From: an uncultured delta proteobacterium
GTDB lineage: Bacteria; Desulfobacterota; Desulfovibrionia; Desulfovibrionales; Desulfovibrionaceae
DNA length: 43,131 nt
Direction of reading: 5' to 3'
Assembly: GCA_903835685.1 (NCBI GenBank)
Contig: CAILNX010000049.1
Location: 1-43,131, forward strand
Shown: positions 1 through 8,421 of the stretch, one piece after another
Numbering within the stretch: position 1 is the stretch's first letter
How the letters are laid out: each line of letters starts with the position of its first letter
Notes under the pieces: model-generated
The model's input: only the letters and a program-made list of their open reading frames with translations
What the model was told of the DNA's origin: nothing
The model's database searches: none
Position numbers and translations under genes: made by a program

Positions 1-1
1 G

Positions 2-1161
2 GTATTTAGCTGGGCATACTATGTGATACAGCAAGACAGAAACATTATGCCGTTTGTGGATATATTGGCTCATGGCACCTTGGCTAGCACACGAAGACTA
101 AACGAAGCAAGCTTCGAGGAATTGACCCGCAGTGATTAAAACCACACTTTGAAATAAATTTTAAAGTGTTAAAAGCGGGAATTTCTCCCGAAGCTGTTCC
201 CGTCAAGGAATTACCGACGATAGTTCAGGAGGTTAATGCTGCATTTTTAAAGGCGATTCTAAATTGTTTGAATCCAGAACACGAGTATTTCATTGCTTTT
301 GATCAGCTTGACATTGGATTTGATATAAGTTCGCAAGAGTACACAAACAGACTTATTGGGTTACTACTGGCCAGCAGGGATATCAACTTGGCTGCAAAGA
401 ATGCGGGGATTAGGCTTTTTGTTGTTATATTCCTGCGTGATGATATATATGAATGTCTCCATTTTGAAGATAAAAATAAAATGACAGAAAATTATGTTTC
501 ATTTATTGAGTGGGACACACAGAAAACTACTAAAACACTTAAATCATTGATGGAACGACGTTTTAATATTGTTCTTGGTGATGAAGTCGAAGGGGTGGGT
601 TGGGATGATGTCTTTAATGAAGAACGACAAATGCCCGGCAGACAATCAAAATATAATCATATGAAAGATCGAACTTATGTCCGTCCAAGAGATATGATCA
701 AGTTTGTAAATTGTGCGCTAGCAAAGTTTAAAGAGAGAATTGCTACATCCCCAGGAAAAGACCATCTTTCGAAGATCGATAATATTGATATTCTAAATGC
801 ACGTGTTGAATATAGCGGATACTTCTTGCGCGAGATAGATGATGAAGTGCATAAGCATCTTCCAGCTTATCAACAACTGCTTGACGTGCTGCGTTCCCTT
901 GGGAAATGGCAATTTGACAACGATGAATTCGAAAAATTTTATTCTAAATTTTCCCCATCGGCTGTAATTCCATACACGGACGCACTTGAAAGTCTTTTTG
1001 ATTACTCATTCATAGGCTTTTACCGAGCAGGTGGGCGCGGTTTTGGTGGGTCTGAATACGCTTTTAAATATTTGGAACCCCGAACAAGGTTTGACCATAC
1101 TGCAACTAGGTTTAGAATTCACCCTGGCCTCATTGAAGAGTTAGATTTAAAACGTACTTGA
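2..1161 (+). pseudogene. Frameshifted Sll1717-type P-loop ATPase, 5' end outside window
   Basis: Two consecutive plus-strand reading frames look like one gene. The first is open from base 2 to a TAA at 137-139 and ends in EELTRSD. The second is open from just after a TGA at 133-135 to 1161 and continues with LKPHFEINFKVLKAGIS. Joining them needs one extra T near 136. The second part has the DQLDIGFD, FLRDDIYE and QMPGRQSKYNH blocks I associate with the Sll1717 family of P-loop ATPases found in defence-rich regions; the Walker A region would lie upstream of the window. Base composition is markedly AT-rich compared with the chromosome on the right, so this is foreign DNA too. The GTG at 166 lacks a ribosome binding site and falls inside the family's conserved part, so a separate 331-residue protein is less likely. 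Family assignment is moderately sure; the frameshift could be a sequencing error. Confidence 0.55.
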
Positions 1162-1171
1162 TAAATCTTTT

Positions 1172-1263
1172 ACAAACGAAAAGGGGTGAGGACTTTCATC
1201 CTCACCCCTTGATCTTGCTGGCGGAGCCGACGAGACTTGAACTCGCGCCCTCCGACGTGACAG
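1172..1263 (-). repeat. attL: duplicated 3' part of tRNA-Asp plus terminator
   Basis: This segment repeats 28929-29021 almost perfectly. Bases 1211-1263 are identical to 28969-29021 and cover the tRNA-Asp 3' half from the anticodon loop to the CCA end. The rest is the tRNA terminator hairpin with two substitutions and one single-base indel. After 1263 the sequence departs from any tRNA, so this is a displaced fragment and not a gene. It marks the left end of an element integrated at tRNA-Asp. Confidence 0.9.
1181..1210 (-). terminator. Displaced tRNA-Asp terminator hairpin
   Basis: A perfect 12-bp stem (AAGGGGTGAGGA pairing with TCCTCACCCCTT) with a 6-base loop. Read on the minus strand it is followed by TTTTCGTTT, as in an intrinsic terminator. 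It is the original downstream terminator of the tRNA operon, separated from it by the island. Confidence 0.75.
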
Positions 1264-1442
1264 AACCCGGTTGGCAAGCTTCAACACCGATATTATTGAG
1301 TGTTTTTTGAGTGTCGGAACGGCTTGGGGAGGCCTGGGGAGGGGGAAGGGCCTACCAGGGGGCCTACCATTCTCGCTCTTTTCCGGAAGGTATCTGCCAT
1401 TCTCACCTTGACTTTAAATCAAATTTGATATATCTATTTCGC
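1264..1442. other. Left island end, non-coding, with arm-type repeats
   Basis: No gene is seen here. The stretch begins where the tRNA homology stops and ends at the hicA remnant. It holds two direct copies of GGGCCTACCA (1348-1357 and 1360-1369), also found as a pair at the integrase end, and an AT-rich patch at 1410-1440 that may carry the hicAB promoter. Confidence 0.6.
1348..1369. repeat. Paired GGGCCTACCA direct repeats (putative integrase arm site)
   Basis: GGGCCTACCA occurs at 1348-1357 and 1360-1369 in the same orientation, start to start 12 bp. The same pair, 13 bp apart, is at 28907-28916 and 28920-28929 beside attR. Being present only at the two ends of the element, they fit arm-type binding sites of a tyrosine recombinase. 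That role is inferred. Confidence 0.55.
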
Positions 1443-1634
1443 ATGAAAGGCCGGGAAGTCATTGACAGGCTCAAAGCCGAAGGATGAACGCTTCGGCGCA
1501 TCGCCGGGAGCCATCACATTCTGGAGAAGGACGGGAAGAAAGTCCCGGTCCCGGTGCATGGCTCCCGCGACCTGACGCCCGGAACCCTGGCCGCGATTCA
1601 GCGCCAGACCGGCGTGAATCTGAAAGGGATCTGA
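1443..1634 (+). pseudogene. hicA: hicA toxin gene with premature stop at codon 15
   Basis: The frame from ATG 1443 reads MKGREVIDRLKAEG, then TGA at 1485-1487, then TLRRIAGSHHILEKDGKK and on to GTLAAIQRQTGVNLKGI with a stop at 1632-1634. Without the TGA this is a 63-residue HicA-type mRNA interferase: the HicA pattern is a lysine/valine-rich first helix ending in GW, then a GSHH motif carrying the catalytic His, then a GTL..I helix. The TGA sits where the family has Trp, so a single TGG to TGA change inactivates the toxin. No good internal start follows it. The antitoxin gene hicB begins 17 bp downstream and is intact. Family membership is quite sure from the motif order; loss of function is inferred. 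Confidence 0.75.
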
Positions 1635-1650
1635 AAGGGAAGGTGTAGGT

Positions 1651-2067
1651 ATGGACATTCGCTATCCGGTCCTCTTGGAAGGCCAGAAAGAGGGCGGCTT
1701 CTTTGTCCGGTTCCTGGACTTCGAGGATGTTTTCACCGAGGGAGAAACCGAGGAAGAGGCGTTGTTCAACGCCATTGAAGTGCTGTCGGCCATGCTGGCC
1801 GCCAAGATCGAGGACGGGGACGCGATTCCCGTTCCTTCCAAGAACATCCCAGGGGCCATGCTGGTTTCACCGGACGCCAAGACCCAGGCCGCCCTTCTGG
1901 TCCGTTTCGCCAGAGGGAAACAAAGCATGGCCGAACTCGCCCGCGCCTTGCAGACCTCCTGGCCCTCGGCCAAGCGCCTTGAAGACCCCACCCATTGGCC
2001 GACCCTGAAGGGCCTGGAACGGGCCGCCTCGGTTCTGGGAAAGCGTTTGATTATTCATTTCGAATGA
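1651..2067 (+). CDS. hicB: HicB-type antitoxin
   Basis: A 138-residue protein. Residues 1-60 form the HicB partial RNase H-like fold (YPVLLEGQKEGGFFVRFLDF, then TEGETEEEALFNAIEVL), which in the family binds and blocks HicA. The C-terminal part (about 85-138, SMAELARALQTSWPSAKRL) looks like an XRE-type helix-turn-helix that would let it repress its own operon. The start is the ATG after a purine-rich GAAGGTGTAGG. It lies directly downstream of the broken hicA. An antitoxin kept without an active toxin may persist as a repressor or as protection against other HicA toxins; that is inference. Confidence 0.85.
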   Translation: MDIRYPVLLEGQKEGGFFVRFLDFEDVFTEGETEEEALFNAIEVLSAMLAAKIEDGDAIPVPSKNIPGAMLVSPDAKTQAALLVRFARGKQSMAELARALQTSWPSAKRLEDPTHWPTLKGLERAASVLGKRLIIHFE

Positions 2068-2127
2068 CCCAAAAAGGGAGGCCCCAGCCAGGCTCCCTTC
2101 CGTCGAGACCCGGGGAAAATCGGAGGC

Positions 2128-4572
2128 TCAAGGCGTATTTTCTTTAATCGAGTACCCGATCCCGTAATACCCAGCCTCCCGTTTCCGCCACATCCTCTGG
2201 AGCATGGGTACGGCAGCATCCACATAGTCATAGACCCGGGCCTCCCGCTTAGCATGGTGGAGCCGGTGGAGTCGCCCGGAGTATTGGGCCAAAGTTCCCC
2301 GCCAAGCGATGGGCATGGCCAGAAACAGGGTGTCCAGCCGGGCATCATCGAACCCTTCCCCAAGGTAGCGCCCGGTGGCGACCAACACCCGCTCCTCGGT
2401 GTCAGGGATTGACGCCAGTTGTTCCAAAATCTCCATGCGCTTGCGGGCATGCATACCGCCTTGGAGAACGATCACATTCCGGGCGAATCTGGATATCATC
2501 TCTGCCAGTGAGGCCACATGCTCCTTGCGTTCAGAGAGCACCACGGGTGAGCGGCCTTCCTCCAGATTTTTCAAGACATCGGCAAGAATCAGTTCGTTTC
2601 GCCCTTGGTCCTTGGCCACGGCCGCATAGATTTCTTGGATGGGTGGCCGGGCGTCACCATCAACTCCTGGCATGCTGAAGCCGGTTTCCCGCCGCACAAC
2701 CCAATGCTCAAATGGCCGGGCTTGAGCGCGTTTTCTCGGGTTGTCCTTGAATCGCACCGGCCCGCATTGCATGAAGATGATCGGGTGGTGTCCGTCTTTC
2801 CGCGCAGATGTGGCGGTCAACCCCAGAACATATTTCGCCTTGCATCTTCGCGCCACGGCCTCGAAGCTGATCGCCGAAAGATGATGGCACTCATCGACAA
2901 TGAGGTGGCCATAACCGGCGACTACATCATCGACCTCCCGCTTGCGGATCAAACTTTGGATCAAGGCGATGTCCACGATTCCTGATGGCTTCTTCTTGCC
3001 CCCCACGATCTGTCCAATCTGCTTGGGCTCCAGTCCAAGAAACGTCTTGAGCCTTGCCACCCATTGATCGAGCAACTGCCGCCGGTGAACCAGGACGAGC
3101 GTATTCGTCTTCCTCTCGGCAATCAACCTGGCCGCCAGCACGGTCTTGCCGAATGCCGTGGAGGCGACAAGTACTCCTGTCTCATGTCCGGCCAAGGCGG
3201 CAAAGGCCATCTCTTGATCCTGAGTCAGTTGGCCCAGGAACTCGACGTCCAGCGGGATGCCCGGATTCCTTTGCTCATCAATGACGGGTTTGATTCCAAG
3301 GCACCCCAGAAGGGAAAGGAGGTCGTCCAGGCATCCTCTCGGCAGCCCGATGTGCTTGGGGTAGTGCTCGGCACAGGCTACGATTCTTGGCTTTCCAAAG
3401 GTCGAAAAGCGCATGGCCTGAGCCTGGTAAAACTCTGGGTTCTGGAATGCCGCCAACCGGATAATTTTGTTCACGAGTTGGGGCGGTACCCCATCCTTGT
3501 CAACATAGAGTTGGTCAGCAAGGGTGATGGCGATGGTCTTGGGCAAGGTCCCTTCAATGACGCCGATGCGCTTCTTGCGGGAGGGAGGCGCTGCCCAGGG
3601 TTGGATTTCATCCTCATCCAGCGGGAGCCGGACTCCGAGAATTTTCCCGGCTTGGGCCGCTTCCTCGACCAGGACATCCACTTGGGCAGGTGTCATTTTG
3701 CCGATGGAGCCCAGGAAGGACCATTGATCGGGGTACGGGGTGAAAGAGTCATCCACGAATACGCTGTTCGCTTTCTGCCTGGCCCTGCCCTGCAAAGGGA
3801 GGGCGATGAGGTTCCCGAACCCACCGGCAGGCATGGTATCCTGGTTGGGAAAAAATCGGTCATAGGATTCAAAGCCAATCTCGGGCTGGCAATCCATGGT
3901 GGCGGTCAAAAGCAGTGAGCCCAATCTCCGGGCTTGAGAGGCGGGGACAGGCGACTTGAAGAAAATCCAGATATGGCAACCATTCCCGGAACGAGATCGC
4001 TCCATGGTGGCTGGAACTCCCTTGGCACGGCAAGTTTCCAGGAAGGCCATGGCATCGCGCTGCCAGGATTCTTTGTCGAAATCTGCGGCCAGAAACCAGC
4101 AAGACTCGTCCGGAAGGAGGGGGTAGACGCCGACGGTATAATCCCGGCCCTTCTCCTTTGGGGATGGAGACACCCCAGTGAGATGCGCCTTGATGACCGC
4201 ATCCGTGACCGGGAGGTATGACCGTTTCTCGCACTTCCCGCATTTGACCCGGGGCTTGGCGCAGACGCCGTAGACCCATTCGTTGGCACAGACCGGAGAG
4301 TAGCCCGACTTGCCAGTCTTGAGGCTCTCCCACCGTTTCGGGAACACATCCTCCCGTCCACGGAACAAGCTGCGAAAAAGAGCGATCTTCTCTTCTGGGG
4401 CAAGGACTCGTCGGGAAGAAGGCAGGACCTTGGGGGCGACAGAAGGTGCGGGTTTGCGTGCCTGAAGCTCATTCAGTCTGGAAACCAGGACGTCCCGTTC
4501 CGCATCCAAGACCCTCAGCCGATCCTGGATGGATTTGATTTCCTGGGCGGTGTGATTGGGTTTATCGACCAC
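2128..4572 (-). CDS. TOTE-type archaeo-eukaryotic primase / SF2 helicase fusion
   Basis: An 814-residue protein taken from the GTG at 4572, which follows AAAAGGGAAAC and lies 32 bp after the upstream gene; longer starts run into that gene in another frame. Order: a short coiled coil (about 10-40); a zinc-knuckle-like cluster (C95, C104, C111, C114); an archaeo-eukaryotic primase block with the acidic DFD pair (164-166) and SGNGCHIWIFF (195-205); then a superfamily 2 helicase with Walker A ASTAFGKT (470-477), DECHH (560-564) and a GLTAT motif. This architecture matches proteins annotated as TOTE conflict system primases, thought to copy or unwind nucleic acid in response to invaders. It is the last gene of the hsd operon. 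The primase and helicase calls are firm; the biological role is inferred from family and context. Confidence 0.8.
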   Translation of the reverse strand: MVDKPNHTAQEIKSIQDRLRVLDAERDVLVSRLNELQARKPAPSVAPKVLPSSRRVLAPEEKIALFRSLFRGREDVFPKRWESLKTGKSGYSPVCANEWVYGVCAKPRVKCGKCEKRSYLPVTDAVIKAHLTGVSPSPKEKGRDYTVGVYPLLPDESCWFLAADFDKESWQRDAMAFLETCRAKGVPATMERSRSGNGCHIWIFFKSPVPASQARRLGSLLLTATMDCQPEIGFESYDRFFPNQDTMPAGGFGNLIALPLQGRARQKANSVFVDDSFTPYPDQWSFLGSIGKMTPAQVDVLVEEAAQAGKILGVRLPLDEDEIQPWAAPPSRKKRIGVIEGTLPKTIAITLADQLYVDKDGVPPQLVNKIIRLAAFQNPEFYQAQAMRFSTFGKPRIVACAEHYPKHIGLPRGCLDDLLSLLGCLGIKPVIDEQRNPGIPLDVEFLGQLTQDQEMAFAALAGHETGVLVASTAFGKTVLAARLIAERKTNTLVLVHRRQLLDQWVARLKTFLGLEPKQIGQIVGGKKKPSGIVDIALIQSLIRKREVDDVVAGYGHLIVDECHHLSAISFEAVARRCKAKYVLGLTATSARKDGHHPIIFMQCGPVRFKDNPRKRAQARPFEHWVVRRETGFSMPGVDGDARPPIQEIYAAVAKDQGRNELILADVLKNLEEGRSPVVLSERKEHVASLAEMISRFARNVIVLQGGMHARKRMEILEQLASIPDTEERVLVATGRYLGEGFDDARLDTLFLAMPIAWRGTLAQYSGRLHRLHHAKREARVYDYVDAAVPMLQRMWRKREAGYYGIGYSIKENTP

Positions 4573-4604
4573 GCCGTTTCCCTTTTCAAAAGCCGCAGTG
4601 GCCG

Positions 4605-5333
4605 TCAGTAGTCCCAGTTGTCGAAAGACAGCGGGGAGGCGTTCAACTTCTGTCGATGGAGCCGCCAATTGGGCAGGTGATGGTCCATCAGCGCGAGGAA
4701 TTGGTCGTTGTGGTGCCGCTCGATGAAATGCATGAGTTCGTGGACGATCAGGTATTCGAGGCACTGGACCGGCTTCTTGGCCAGTTCCAGGTTCAGCCAG
4801 ATGCGGCGGGCTCCTTCGTTGCAGCTCCCCCACTTGGTCTTCATCTTCTTGATACCCCAGGTGGCGGCCTGGACGGCCAGGATGTCCTCCCACTTGGCCA
4901 GCAGTGGCGGGATGAGTTCTCGGAGGTGATCACGATACCACTGGGACAGGACCCGCTCCCTCTCCCCCGTGCCGGAGCCAGGGCGCACCTGGAGTTCAAT
5001 GGTCGTGTTGTTGAGCAGGATCACCCGCCCGGTCCCGGGGCGTTCCACGACGCGCATCCGATAGCGCCTGCCGAGAAAGTAGTGGCTCTCGCCGCTGACC
5101 ATCTCCCGCTCGGACTGCCGAGGTTGGGCCTTAAATCGCGCCTGCTGGCGTTTGATCCAGCCGAGCTTCTCGACCACGGCCAGCCGCACGGCCTCGTCGC
5201 TGACGGCCAGAGGAGCGGCCACACGCACCCGACCTTTCGGAGGGTAGACGCCGAGGTGGAGGTTCTTGATGGCCTTGCGCACGACCTCAATGGGCAGGCC
5301 GCTCACCGTGATGTGGTGGGAATCAGTACTCAT
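4605..5333 (-). CDS. YgjP-like zinc metallopeptidase
   Basis: A 242-residue member of the YgjP/WLM (DUF45) metallopeptidase group. The C-terminal half holds the KWGSC motif (167-171) and the zinc-binding HELMH (H198, E199, H202) followed by HH (207-208), typical of this fold. No signal peptide or membrane segment is seen, so it is likely cytoplasmic. Its ATG overlaps the 3' end of hsdR by 11 bp, so it is translationally coupled to the restriction subunit. Genes of this family often accompany type I restriction loci; why is not known to me. A protease that removes HsdR or trims an operon partner is conceivable but unsupported here. Confidence 0.85.
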   Translation of the reverse strand: MSTDSHHITVSGLPIEVVRKAIKNLHLGVYPPKGRVRVAAPLAVSDEAVRLAVVEKLGWIKRQQARFKAQPRQSEREMVSGESHYFLGRRYRMRVVERPGTGRVILLNNTTIELQVRPGSGTGERERVLSQWYRDHLRELIPPLLAKWEDILAVQAATWGIKKMKTKWGSCNEGARRIWLNLELAKKPVQCLEYLIVHELMHFIERHHNDQFLALMDHHLPNWRLHRQKLNASPLSFDNWDY

Positions 5334-8300
5334 TCTGGTTCTTCACCAATTCCAGGACGGCATCCAGGTCGACTGTCTGTAATCCGTGCACATCCAAGAC
5401 GGCTTTGATGGCCAGCCGGACTTTCTTGATCTTGAATGGGTTACTTCGGAAGTCATCTTGCCTGGAGGTCTTGACCGCCGTATCGACAGCCAAGGCGAGT
5501 TCTTCATTCCGGTCCAGGTTATCGAACAAAGCGCGTTGGGCCTGGGATTTAATCCTCGGGGGATAGACACCACCGGTTCCAGGATTCTTCGCCTTCCTGG
5601 TCAAGTCCACGATCTGTTTGAGGTACTCCTCATATTCCAGGGCTTCCTGCCGTCGTTGCACGATCAGAGCGTCCAGCAACTCCGACATCTTCTCGTAATA
5701 TTTCGGGTTGATGGGTTTCTCGTCGATGATGAGCTTGCGGACGTTGTTCTCAATGGTCTCGGCGGCGGCCTCCTGGTTCTTGCGGATGCCTTCGGGGAGG
5801 GCCTCCAGCACTTCCGGCCCGCGCTCCACGATGAGTTGGATGAGCGACAGGTCGTCGAAGGCCGATATCTTCTCGCTCTCCTCCGCCCGGATGTAGGTGT
5901 CGATCAGGTGCCGCATGGCCGGTTCGTACTGTTTCAGGTCGATGGCGTCGCCGCTGTGCAACTTCACCTCGCTCCGAAGGTTCTCGTAGAACGCCACCTC
6001 GGCCTTGATGGCCTCTGCCTCGGCCGGAGTGAAGCCTGCCTCGGGCATCTCGTTGGCCAGGTTGGCGTAGGCCCGAACCAGGGCGGCGGTCAGCTTGTAC
6101 AGCGAAAGTCTCTTCGCCTCGTTGGCCTTGAGTTCCTCGAAATTGCCGGGCTCCTTGGATGAGAAGAAGCGGAAATAGGCCGTCTGGTCCTTGGGCATTT
6201 CGACCGGCTCGCACAGGGCGCGGATGGCCTCAAACGCTTCCTCCAGGTGCTCACGCGCCTTGCCCAGACGGTTTTGCAGCAGTCCGGCCACGTCTTCCTT
6301 GTCGTACCCGTCCAGGGCCTCCGAGGTGTAGTCCTTGACCGCTCCCTCCAGGCTCCTGAAGAGGTCCTTGTAGTCGAAGATGTACCCGTACTCCTTGTCC
6401 TCGCCGTCCAACCGGTTCACCCGGCAGATGGCCTGGAAAAGGCCGTGGTCGCGCATCTGCTTGTCTATGTAGAGGTAGGTGGCCGGAGGGGCGTCAAATC
6501 CCGTCAGGAGCTTGTCCACGACGATCAGGAGCTTCATCTGCCCAGGCTCCGCGACGAACTTTTCCTTGACCGCCAGTTCAAATTCGTCGGCCCGGTTCAC
6601 CGCCATTTCGGGTGGGGCGTTGAACCAGTCGGCCAGCATCTTTTTGTAGATGTTGTACTTGCGCAGTTTCTCGGTCAGGCCCTCCCCAGTTTCCTCCCCC
6701 TTGATGTCAGCATGGGACGGCCGGTAGGAGGTGATGATGGCGCATTTTCCTGCCAGGTCAGTCTTGTCGAACAACTCGTATAACTTGCATGCCTGATAGA
6801 TACTCCCTGAGACGAGCATGGCGTTGCCCCGGCCGCTTTTCAGCCGGTCACGGGTCGCCATGTCCATCAGGATGTCGGACACGATCCGTTCCAGCCGGTC
6901 CTGGCAACTCATCACGCTCTGCATGGTACCCCAGCGGATTTTGAGCTGGGCCTTGGCGATGTCGGTCAACCCCTTGGTATTGGCCTCGAACCACTGGTCG
7001 ATCTTTGTCTGTGAGGTGAGGCTCTGGTCGATGTCCCGGGCCTCGTACCTCAGGTCCAGGATCACCCCATCCTTGACCGCCTCGTTGAATTTGTAGGTGT
7101 GGATGTAGCCGCCGAAAATTTCGATGCTCCGCTGCTTGTCCGCCTTGAGAAGTGGGGTGCCGGTGAAGCCGATGAACACTGCTCTCGGCAGGATGGCCTT
7201 CATGGCCTTGTGCAACTCGCCGGACTGGGTCCGGTGGCACTCATCCACGAAGACAAACAGATTCCCCTTGGCGACAAACCCGGGCGGCAGGATGCGCTTG
7301 AGTTCTTCGATGTAGCCGGGGATGTCTCCGACATCCTCCCCGTTGTCCCTGTTCCCGAACTTGTGGATCAATGAGCACAGGAGCCAGGGGATGGTGGCGT
7401 TGAGCTTGGCGATCAAGTCCGCGCAACTGGTGGTGCGACAGATGTTCTCGTTGATGCCCTTGAACACCTTCTCGATCTGCTCGTCGAGTTCCGTGCGGTC
7501 GGTAACGATCAGGACCCGGGCGTCAGCGACGTGCTCCCGAATCCACTTGGCCAGCCAGACCATGGTCAGGCTCTTCCCCGACCCCTGGGTGTGCCAGATG
7601 ATGCCGCCCTCGCGGCGGTTCACATGGTCCTGGGCGGCCTTCACGCCGAAGTACTGGTTGTGGCGGCAGAGCTTCTTGATCCCGGCGTCGAAGACGATGA
7701 AGTCGTGGATGAGTTCCAGGAATCGGACCTTGCCGCAGAGCTGGGTCAGGGCGCGGTCAAGGAGGTTCTCGGCCGGGCCGTCCTCCTTCCAGGTCAGGTA
7801 GTACTTCTCCGGGGTCTGGATGGACCCGTAGCGCAGGCCCTCGGCGTCGCTGCCCGCCATGATGAACTGCATGGTGGAGAAGAACGGCTCGATGAACAGC
7901 TTCTTCTGGTTGTCCAGGTTCTGGCGGATGCCCTCGGCCACGGATACGGTGGAGCGTTTGAGTTCCAGCACCCCCAGGGCGATGCCGTTCACGTAGAGCA
8001 CCACGTCCGGGCGTTTGGGGTGGGAGTTGGAGTCAGCAGCCGGGACGGTCACTTCCTCGGCCAGGGCGAAATGGTTCTTCTCGGGGTGCGCCCAGTCGAT
8101 GAGCCAGACCGTCTGGGTGTTCTCCCCGACTCCGGGCTTCACCGGCACGCCGTATCGGAGCAGGTCGTAGACGGCCCGGTTGCGGTGGTAGAGGCTTTTG
8201 CTGGTATCCCCGGCGGCCTTGTCCAGGAGGAACACGGCACGGGTGACGATGTCCGGGTCCTGTTCCCGTTGCTCAAGGAACCGTATCAACAACTCCGGCT

Positions 8301-8421
8301 CGATATTTCGGTTGTCTTCACGGTCGGTCCAGTCATCCAGGTAGTCGTAGCCCAGAGTCTCCTGGAAGAGCTTCACCACGCGCCGCTGGGTTTTCCTCTC
8401 GATCTGGCCGATGGTGCTCAT
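5323..8421 (-). CDS. hsdR: Type I restriction endonuclease subunit R
   Basis: A 1032-residue translocase/nuclease subunit of a type I restriction-modification complex, cytoplasmic, acting with HsdM and HsdS. The N-terminal PD-(D/E)xK nuclease shows D139 and E153-L-K155 (RPDVVLY then VLELKRS). The motor follows with Walker A HTQGSGKS (277-284), DECHR (393-397) and GFTGTPL. The C-terminal third is helical, as expected for the HsdM contact region. Length is normal for the family and all key residues are present, so it should be active. Its start overlaps the stop of the ATPase gene by 4 bp. Confidence 0.95.
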   Translation of the reverse strand: MSTIGQIERKTQRRVVKLFQETLGYDYLDDWTDREDNRNIEPELLIRFLEQREQDPDIVTRAVFLLDKAAGDTSKSLYHRNRAVYDLLRYGVPVKPGVGENTQTVWLIDWAHPEKNHFALAEEVTVPAADSNSHPKRPDVVLYVNGIALGVLELKRSTVSVAEGIRQNLDNQKKLFIEPFFSTMQFIMAGSDAEGLRYGSIQTPEKYYLTWKEDGPAENLLDRALTQLCGKVRFLELIHDFIVFDAGIKKLCRHNQYFGVKAAQDHVNRREGGIIWHTQGSGKSLTMVWLAKWIREHVADARVLIVTDRTELDEQIEKVFKGINENICRTTSCADLIAKLNATIPWLLCSLIHKFGNRDNGEDVGDIPGYIEELKRILPPGFVAKGNLFVFVDECHRTQSGELHKAMKAILPRAVFIGFTGTPLLKADKQRSIEIFGGYIHTYKFNEAVKDGVILDLRYEARDIDQSLTSQTKIDQWFEANTKGLTDIAKAQLKIRWGTMQSVMSCQDRLERIVSDILMDMATRDRLKSGRGNAMLVSGSIYQACKLYELFDKTDLAGKCAIITSYRPSHADIKGEETGEGLTEKLRKYNIYKKMLADWFNAPPEMAVNRADEFELAVKEKFVAEPGQMKLLIVVDKLLTGFDAPPATYLYIDKQMRDHGLFQAICRVNRLDGEDKEYGYIFDYKDLFRSLEGAVKDYTSEALDGYDKEDVAGLLQNRLGKAREHLEEAFEAIRALCEPVEMPKDQTAYFRFFSSKEPGNFEELKANEAKRLSLYKLTAALVRAYANLANEMPEAGFTPAEAEAIKAEVAFYENLRSEVKLHSGDAIDLKQYEPAMRHLIDTYIRAEESEKISAFDDLSLIQLIVERGPEVLEALPEGIRKNQEAAAETIENNVRKLIIDEKPINPKYYEKMSELLDALIVQRRQEALEYEEYLKQIVDLTRKAKNPGTGGVYPPRIKSQAQRALFDNLDRNEELALAVDTAVKTSRQDDFRSNPFKIKKVRLAIKAVLDVHGLQTVDLDAVLELVKNQNEY

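Noticed and set aside
130-140. Programmed -1 frameshift in the left-edge ATPase gene
   Set aside because: The sequence GATTAAAAC is not an X-XXY-YYZ slippery heptamer in the right frame; a plain mutation or sequencing error is simpler.
1485-1487. TGA in hicA as a selenocysteine codon
   Set aside because: The family has Trp here, HicA is not a redox protein, and no fitting SECIS-like stem lies at the right distance (only a 5-bp stem 8 bases later).
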